Shown here piece by piece: positions 57,655 through 64,000 of a stretch of DNA of 64,000 bases. The translations under genes and the position numbers were made by a program. Numbering within the stretch: position 1 is the first letter of the stretch; each line of letters starts with the position of its first letter. The DNA is from Clitoria ternatea (lineage: Eukaryota > Streptophyta > Magnoliopsida > Fabales > Fabaceae), in contig CM075669.1 of assembly GCA_037962975.1 (NCBI GenBank), positions 192,580,501 through 192,644,500 on the forward strand, read 5' to 3'. Below the pieces are notes generated by a model. It searched no databases and was not told where the DNA came from. It saw only the letters and a program-made list of their open reading frames with translations.

Positions 57655-58915
57655 GTTAGATTGCATTTTTAGCATTCTATTTCGAATTCTAACAGACACT
57701 GGTTTTGCATCTGATTTTGGTAACTAAACCCACCCAAAACTGGATTTTGGCACATTAAAGTCTGGTTTGGTATCTGGTCATGTGGTAATTGAGTTAGATT
57801 ATGAATAGAATTTAAGACAATTTGCATAAGAGAATTCTCATACCTCCATGTTATCTTTATAGAATTTAATTTACTTACATCACAATATAATGATTTTCTT
57901 ATATTATTATCCAATCATAAATTTTCATCCAAATAATAAGTTAAGTTATATCATATATGTAATAATTACCTTAAATATGAGGATTTGGATCCTATGCAGT
58001 TGCAATTTACATGTATATAAAAACTATGCATAAAAATTAAACTCATCATATATGAATTTCTTATTATATACTCCGGCTCCTTCCTCTCTTCCACTATAAG
58101 TTTAAATTTTATATATTAAATATATATCCTAATGTATACATACTGTTTATAGTGTTTTGAAGTGATTTAAATTTCTTAAATAGAAACTAAGTTTTGGCTC
58201 ATTAAAAAGATAATAAAAACCTTAATAAATTTAAAATAAAAATATCATGATTTTAATATACCAAGTTATTAAAAGTTTAGTGTATTTTCCTATTAGAAGA
58301 AAAACGTCCATTCTTATAAAAGGGATAAACCAATTTAATTAAGGAAGATTATAACACAAAAGAGCCACAATTTCATGAACCTAAATTTATCTAATTATGG
58401 GAATACAAGTATCCCTAAAATTTTCTTTCATCATGTGTATTTGAAGTTCCATCTATTTAAATTAAAACATTATCAAGTTAGAAACTTTAGGTACATTATC
58501 AAGTTACCTCTGATGTCAATGTTGTTAACCTCTTCAAAATTTAAAAGTAAGCATCTGAGAAGAATTATAAGAAACATCATGCTTATGTAAATGAAACCAA
58601 AAAGATGATGATTTGATAATTAGAATTCCATAAGTTGCTAACCATGTAGGTCTCCTAAGTCCTAGCAACATCATTAATTCTTCAAAGTAGTCATTTATTT
58701 ATTTAGAGTAAAGGCATTTTCTGTGGACTTTTCTATTTTTGCTATTGGTGGAATAGAATTGATATAGGCCAAGACATAAGCAGAAAAATTTGTATAATCA
58801 ACCCTTAGAATGTTTTAGAATGCAAATGTAGTCTCTGCTGCCTCTCTCATGGACTCATTCTCACGTGTATTTGCATATTTTCATTTCAACACATATTGTC
58901 GACCACTTCTTGGTT
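57655..58915. other. No gene seen
   Basis: AT-rich non-coding sequence with the second copy of the 49-bp direct repeat (58079-58127). From about 58850 the base composition rises toward a CT-rich stretch that may be a transposase 5' leader, with a donor-like CAG|GTAATC near 59001. Confidence 0.4.
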
Positions 58916-59049
58916 TGTCATGCAGACCAGCACACCTTACGCGTGGTATTTGTTCGTCTCTCTTCACTTGTCTTCAGCTTCGTCTGCACTCTTGTTTCCA
59001 GGTAATCTCCTAACACTAACTTGAGTGTGATATGTGTTGTATCTTTTGA

Positions 59050-59262
59050 TGTGTATGCGTGTTGATTATTTTTTGTTAGTGAAGAGCAAAACTCATTAGG
59101 CATTGGTTTTGTATGTTGATAACATGTCTTTTATGCATGTGTATTGTTGTTTGTTAGTAGAGAGTAGAGCTCATTAGGCATTGGTTTTATGTGTTAATAA
59201 CATGATATTTTTATGTGTGTGTATTGTTGTTTGTTAGTGGAGAGCAAAGCTCACTAGGTTGT
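59050..59262 (+). repeat. Tandem repeat, about 78-bp unit, two and a half copies
   Basis: Units centred on GTTAGTGAAGAGCAAAACTC (59076), GTTAGTAGAGAGTAGAGCTC (59153) and GTTAGTGGAGAGCAAAGCTC (59233), each followed by ATTAGGCATTGG-like sequence in the first two. Confidence 0.8.
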
Positions 59263-59334
59263 TATGATTATCTCTCTCAATTTCATATATAATGCGTAGC
59301 ATATATATTTAATTGTATTGGTAAGTTTTCTATA

Positions 59335-59410
59335 TGTAACAGGGTGTTTCTAAATTTTGGAAATGTCTAGTTTACAGGGGAGACTCTACCAAAATTTTAG
59401 TAGGTTCCCT
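59335..59410 (+). repeat. Dispersed CACTA-internal repeat, copy 1
   Basis: Contains GGAAATGT, ACAGGGGAGACTCT and AAAATTTTAGTAG in the same order and spacing as 61239-61316. Located in the leader or intron ahead of the transposase. Confidence 0.65.
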
Positions 59411-59931
59411 GTTTTAGGATACATAAAGAAGTATATTAAAGTTTAACAATGTAAGGTTTAGTCGTATGTGTACCCACTAGGTTCCCATTCAAAATTCAAG
59501 ACAACTGAGTGACATACCGTGTTGTGTTAGATCTTGAATTGTCCCGGTTGGACAATTTGTGATGAATTTGTAACCAGTAGGGCGTAACCCATAATCATTG
59601 TTGTTTGTGTTCTATCTTGTGTTGTTGATGTCAATTTGGAATTTTGGTTTGTGTTTCGTATTGTCTCTGGGTGCATGTCTGCGTGTGGTGTATCATCCCG
59701 CTCGTATCTCTTATCTCTATGTACTCAGGGACCAATGTGAAATGCTACTGAAATTTCAAATGAATATCAATAACACAAGATAGATCACATACAACATCAA
59801 CGGGCTATGGATGGTTGCATATTCATCTCGAATAGGATAGGGCCCCACCCACTTGCAACATCAAATAGACAGAGAGCGATTCATGAACGATAGTTACATA
59901 ATGTTTTTTTTAAAGTAACTAGAACTCGTGA

Positions 59932-61025
59932 ATGGAGGTTCCAGAAAATCAACGATGGATGTACCACCGGCTAGATCATAGTCGGCGAGTGACTGAGGAG
60001 TTTATGATGGGTTTGTTGGAGTTCATTCCGTTCGTTACAACGACACCCCTGGTTTTGAAGTGACTTAGAAGATTCGTTGTCCATGCTCAAGGTGCAAATG
60101 CATGAGTTTTGAATACGCGGATGATGTCATGTGCCACCTAAGTGAGAAGGGGTTTATGGAAAGATACTACTGCTGGTACAACCATGGTGAAAAGTTACCG
60201 GTCTGGCCATCAGCTGTAACCATGCAACAGTCTTGGTATGAGGTCGAAGGAAACAGGGCTAGGTATAACAACATGGAGCAGATGGTGATGGATCATGTGG
60301 ACCATCCACCAGGCGTATGCTACAACATGATGACCAAGGAGGGAATGAGGACGAAAATATAGAGGAGGGTCCTAATCCAGAGGTGAAGAGATTTTATGAT
60401 TTGTTGGCAGCGGCTCAGACTCCATTGTGGGATGGGTGCGCGAGTCACACTTAATTATCCGCCTCCCTAGCTGCGTTAAGCCTAAAGGCAGATTATAATC
60501 TTTCAAGAGGTTGTTTTAATAGGATGTCGATCTGATGGGTTCCACCATACCTAGTAATCATCGAATGCCAGCTAACCTTTACCATGCTAAGAAAAGGGTG
60601 GCAAACCTAGGGTTGGGTTGTGTGAAGATAAAGTGTTGTGTTGGCGGGTGTATGCTGTTTAGAAATGAGTTTATAGACAAGAGTGTCACAAAATGTGTAT
60701 ATTGTAATAAGGTACGCTACAAAACCGTTAAAAGGAGCGGGAAGGTAACTAGGACGGCCAGGAAAAAAATATGGTACTTGCCCATAAGACCACGTCTTCA
60801 ACGCCTGTACGCCTCATTGTCCACGGCAAAACACATGCGTTGGCATGCTCTGAACTGAACATAAGAGGGTCTTCTGTGCCATCCTTCCGACGGGAAAGCA
60901 TGGAAGTGTTTGGATGAGCTATATTCAGATTTTTTAGGTGAGCCGCGCAATGTACGACTTGGCTTATGTACTGATAGGTTTAACCTGTTTGGTCAATACG
61001 AAAGAGCATACTCTTGCTGGTCCCC
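59932..61025 (+). pseudogene. TNP2-type CACTA transposase, N-terminal remnant
   Basis: ATG at 59932 (MEVPENQRWMYHRLDHSRRV). The transposase-associated domain follows: TEEFMMGLLEFIPFV, then after a frameshift IRCPCSRCKC and VMCHLSEKGFMERYYCWYNH. Next come EGPNPEVKRFYDLLAAAQTP and LWDGC in another frame, the Cys-rich ACY-type region NKVRYKTVKRSGKVTR with a start-like MGSTIPSNHRMPANLYHAKK at 60535, and RLQRLYASLSTAKHMRWHA. After a stop, PSDGKAWKCLDELYSDFLGE and PRNVRLGLCTDRFNLFGQYE end the homology at AYSCW (near 61023). The usual downstream catalytic body of several hundred residues is missing. Multiple frameshifts and stops show it is dead. Confidence 0.82.
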
Positions 61026-62044
61026 ACCTCCGGCATCCCTCTACCCATGCTGGTCCCAGTGCCATCCGGAGACGAGTAAGTATACAATAATTCGTTTTAA
61101 CTTTCTTAATTAGTGGCTATTTATTCAGAATTTTGTATGTAAAACTCACATAGTTGTAGGTTACTTGTATGGTAGTTTATTGTATGTTAGTTTATTTAGT
61201 ACTTGTATACATTCAATTATACTAGGAAGTCTTCTGTTTGTAATAGGGTAATTGTTCAAACTTGGAAATGTTACAATTACAGGGGAGACTCTGTCGAAAT
61301 TTTGGTAGCCTCCCCGTGTGTTTCTTATAATACTATTTATTTATAATTATTGGCTTCAAAATTTCAGTTTTGTTGATAGTAGTCGCACTACCAAAGCGAT
61401 TACTAAGGTGTTGAAGGCCTAGTGGGATAGTCCATACATCTCATGGACAGATGCTGGGAAGGTTATTCAGGATAGGTGGTTTCACACCTTCTCAGTAAGT
61501 TAACACTTTCTTTTATGGTAAATTAAACCCTAAAATATACCTGTTATTAATTTTAAAATCTCATTTCATTATTACAGCGTGATTATCAGTGGGCAGAGGG
61601 TATGATTGATGAGATTAGGAAGGCCTTTGCCATAAAGACCTCCAAAATCATTAAGAGTACCCTTTGGAAGGTCAGGGACAAAGGCGAGCGCCCTCGTTGG
61701 ATCCCTGAGGACCATTGGGAAGGGATGGTCCAGAAGTGGGGCGGTGTCTTGTTCTAGCAGGCGAGTGCTCGAAATAAGGCAAACAGAGCCACTGATGCTG
61801 CAGCGTCAGTTTACACTGGGGGTAACATTTCAACCCTCGAGCACAAGAAAAGATTTGTAAGTATACTTATCATATACAAATCTATTATGATTGGTCTGAC
61901 ATGTTTAAGAATAATAATTTCAATGCTTGTTGTCCATTACAAGAGCTGAGGGAGCACCTCGAGCCTTCCCTTTTTGAGGTCATGTAAATGACCAAGAAGA
62001 ACAAAGCCGGTGCATGGGTAAACCAGAAGAGTACAGATCTAGCG
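61026..62044 (+). pseudogene. Ptta/En/Spm (Transposase_24-like) gene, first exons
   Basis: A Pro-rich piece (61026-61076) joined to the TNP2 remnant ends at a GTAAG donor. Then exon 61368-61494 (SSRTTKAITKV, one stop, YISWTDAGKVIQDRWFHTFS), exon 61578-61856 (RDYQWAEGMIDEIRKAFAIK, DKGERPRWIPEDHW, and YTGGNIST with one stop) and exon 61944-62044 (ELREHLEPSLFEVM, stop, TKKNKAGAWVNQKSTDLA). All splice sites are GT-AG. The order matches the plant Ptta/En/Spm transposase family (Transposase_24 in Pfam), thought to be the second CACTA protein that binds the element ends. Confidence 0.75.
61239..61316 (+). repeat. Dispersed CACTA-internal repeat, copy 2
   Basis: Partner of 59335-59410, in an intron of the Ptta-like gene. 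Confidence 0.65.
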
Positions 62045-62074
62045 GTATTAACTTTTAAATTACACATGTTGTTC

Positions 62075-63520
62075 AAGTGGCCTCAATACTCAAGAGGGGG
62101 GTGAATTGAGTTTTAAAACTTTTGGTTGGAATGCCTTTGAAATTGATTTTTATAACCAAGTTAATGAGAATATGCAAGTGAAATTAAGAAGAGGATAATA
62201 TGCAAAGCACAATAATGAGAAGTATTGCTGAAGCAATTTCCCAAACACCTGGTGAGCAGTATTTGAAGAGTAACAAATTAAGCGAGTTCAAGTATGCTCT
62301 TCACAAACAATCAACAACAATCAATTAGCAAGCAGTATATGAAAGTAAGGAGTAAGGAAGAGAAGCTTGCAAACCGATATAACGAGTTCCACCCAATCCG
62401 GTGTACGTCTCGCCTCTAAGCAACCTACTTAGAGGATTTCACTATTGAAGATTTGAGATACAAGCTTTGAGCAATTGCAGCTTCCTAGTGTCCCACACTC
62501 AAGAACTCAATTCTCACAAGCAAAGGGCAACCCACCCAATCTCACAATCTCTCAATACCCAAAGGTTGAACCCCAACCTTTGTGACCACTCAACCTAGAG
62601 TGAACAACCACTCAACCTAGAGTGAATCCCTTGTGTTTGGTGTTGTGTTTACAATCAATACACTCTCTTAATAGAGTAGATACACAAATGAAAGCTCTAA
62701 CCAATTCTAACTCTCAAGATGAGAGGATATACAAATGTATTTCAAGATACAAGAAATAGGGCTTACAAGGCACAAAATAGAGTAAAGGATTTGTAGCTTC
62801 TTGTTGTGTTTTTGTGCTTGTGTTCCTCTTCAATTTATAGAGCCAAAATAGCTATTGAGGTGTGCCCTTCGTTCTTCATAGCCGTTGTACTCAGTGGAAA
62901 TTTGAAGTATGGTGGAGACATGAGCTGGTTTCCCACTTAAAAGTGTTTTTCCACTAGCGTAATCGATTACACCCTCGTGTTGTAATCGATTAGCTTCAAG
63001 TCAGAGAGTCACTAATCAATTATTTCAATTCCTGTAATCGATTAGCATCTGTTCCTGATGCATTTAATTTGATTTCGCATCTTCCTAATCGATTAGTATG
63101 TCTTGTAATCGATTACCTTAATTCCAGTAGCTTCCTAATCGATTGAATGGCTTCCTTAATCGATTAGACATTATACCTGATACATTTAATCCCATTTTTG
63201 ATGGTTGTAATCGATTAGCTTCAAGTACATAATCGATTATCTTAATTCCAGTGACTTCGTAATCGATTATCTTCATTCCCATAATCGATTAGCTTCAATC
63301 CTGATGCAGTTTCTTCCAAAACAGAAAGCTCCTAATCGATTAGCATAAGTTCTCTAATCGATTAGCTTCGCTTTTACTTGGACCCTGATTCCATATCTTT
63401 TTTTTGTACAGATTTCTTCAAGAGTGCTTGTCATTATCAAAATCTTTGAACATCCTTGAACCTGTATACATATTCAAACACAACACATGCTTATAATTTA
63501 CAAATTAGCTTACTAATCTT
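62075..63520. mobile_element. Unclassified repeat-like insertion within the Ptta-like intron
   Basis: The intron runs 62045-63542 and is far longer than the others of this gene (about 80-290 bp). From near 62088 it reads TACTCAAGAGGGGGGTGAATTG, a phrase I associate with common legume repeats, then non-coding sequence, a palindrome array and a CATTATCAAAATC-type end. I could not define termini or a TSD, so the limits are approximate. Confidence 0.4.
62960..63364. repeat. Array of about 14 TAATCGATTA-type palindromes
   Basis: The 10-bp palindrome TAATCGATTA, or a one- or two-base variant, occurs about 14 times in 405 bp, at irregular spacing of roughly 15-45 bp. Many are followed by GCTTC or TCTTAATTCC. 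The irregular spacing and lack of a fixed repeat length argue against a CRISPR or simple satellite. Confidence 0.85.
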
Positions 63521-63542
63521 ATAAGTGTTTTTGAATTTACAG

Positions 63543-63914
63543 GAGGCGTATCAAGCCAGGAGGGCCGAGAAGGAGGCGGAGTTAGTGGCTTCGACTCCTG
63601 AAGGGGAGGTTCCTCCCACCCTGTCTTGTTCCAACGACAACGCCATCTATATGGAGGCTGTTGGCAGCGTGAACAAAAAAGGGAGGATGTTTAGGTTGGG
63701 TAGCGTGGGTGCACAGATCGTGAGAAAGGGGAAGATCTCTTCCTCCTCTGGCCTTCCTGCAGATATTGTTCAGGTCATTCAAAACCTGAACAACAACCTG
63801 GAGGAGGAGCGATGCCAGAGGCAGCTTTTGGAGGAGCGGGACGAGGCATACCGACGACGGGCCGAGAAGGACCGACGACAGGCCGAGGAGCTTCACACTG
63901 AGACTAGTCGATAG
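63543..63914 (+). pseudogene. Ptta/En/Spm (Transposase_24-like) gene, last exon
   Basis: Opens after the acceptor TTTACAG. Reads EAYQARRAEKEAELVASTPE, AIYMEAVGSVNKKGRMFRLG and a C-terminal coiled-coil-like Glu/Arg-rich end (NNLEEERCQRQLLEERDEAY). The MEAVG..KKGR.F.LGS block is typical of the end of the Ptta domain. The frame ends with TAG at 63912; two more TAG codons follow in the same frame at 63927 and 63939, in a Gln/Leu-rich context that suggests all three were CAG. Confidence 0.75.
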
Positions 63915-64000
63915 CCTGCTATGCAGTAGCTACTTATGTAGCTGATGGCGAGGCTGCCTCCCCTACTTCTGACCCGCCACCACCGCCACCACAGGATCCC

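Larger units (their letters stand above)
52255..64000 (+). mobile_element. CACTA (En/Spm-type) DNA transposon, left end and body; right end outside window
   Basis: Begins CACTACTAGAAAAAAGTC, a standard CACTA terminus, preceded by TCA (52252-52254) as a possible 3-bp TSD. A subterminal repeat zone, transposase-associated sequence, a TNP2 remnant and a Transposase_24-like gene follow on the plus strand. The reverse-complement end (TTTTTCTAGTAGTG) was looked for up to 64000 and not seen. Captured gene pieces lie between the left end and the transposase. An alternative is that the 5' end belongs to a different, truncated CACTA than the transposase remnants. Confidence 0.7.

Noticed and set aside
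62960..63364. CRISPR-like array
   Set aside because: The 10-bp palindromes have irregular spacing and no uniform repeat-spacer length, and the DNA is a plant genome.

Overview
The window is plant nuclear DNA, almost certainly pericentromeric or otherwise TE-rich heterochromatin of a legume of the bean/cowpea/soybean group. The legume placement is an inference from remembered repeat style (LTRs full of CTCGCTCAAGCGAG-like palindromes, Athila-type gag, SIRE-like copia) and was not tested by search. I see no intact host gene. Nearly every base belongs to nested transposable elements, and the nesting order can be read from terminal motifs and target-site duplications (TSDs).

Left block (1-35074). 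A non-autonomous, coding-free Ty3/Gypsy element, 'A' (Tekay/Del-like ends, Met-tRNA PBS), spans 1-34054 and is cut into pieces by later insertions. Its internal region was hit by an Athila-type LTR, 'D', now a solo LTR (497-2007 + 17510-17565, TSD CTTAT). D was then hit by a reverse-strand Athila-type element, 'C' (2008-17504, TSD CTTGC), with the unusual layout LTR-internal-LTR-internal-LTR. C keeps gag, a protease and a downstream ORF in the env position, but has no RT, RNase H or integrase. Element A's 3' LTR was hit by 'B' (20857-30878, TSD AAATG), a Tekay-type chromovirus with a full but broken gag-pol frame. A itself lies in an older, diverged LTR of C's own family (34055-35074).

Middle block (35075-52254). 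This is a reverse-strand, degenerate SIRE/Maximus-like Ty1/Copia element: LTR remnant, PPT, env-like ORF, and the RNase H end of pol. Its env-like ORF is split by 'E' (37125-50699, TSD CAAAC), a second Tekay-type element with 4.4-kb LTRs and a gag-pol frame broken by one frameshift and seven stops.

Right block (52255-64000). The left end of a CACTA (En/Spm) DNA transposon starts with CACTACTAGAAAAA and about 600 bp of subterminal GCGACGG-like repeats. It carries a reverse-strand sugar-transporter (STP) gene fragment with introns kept, two further unassigned exon-like fragments, a TNP2 transposase remnant lacking its catalytic body, and a Ptta/En/Spm (Transposase_24-like) gene whose intron holds an insertion with 14 TAATCGATTA-type palindromes. 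The right CACTA end is outside the window. Taken together it looks like a gene-capturing (Pack-) CACTA.

All boundaries, TSDs and stop positions were read by eye from the sequence. Family names rest on remembered protein motifs, not on database searches.
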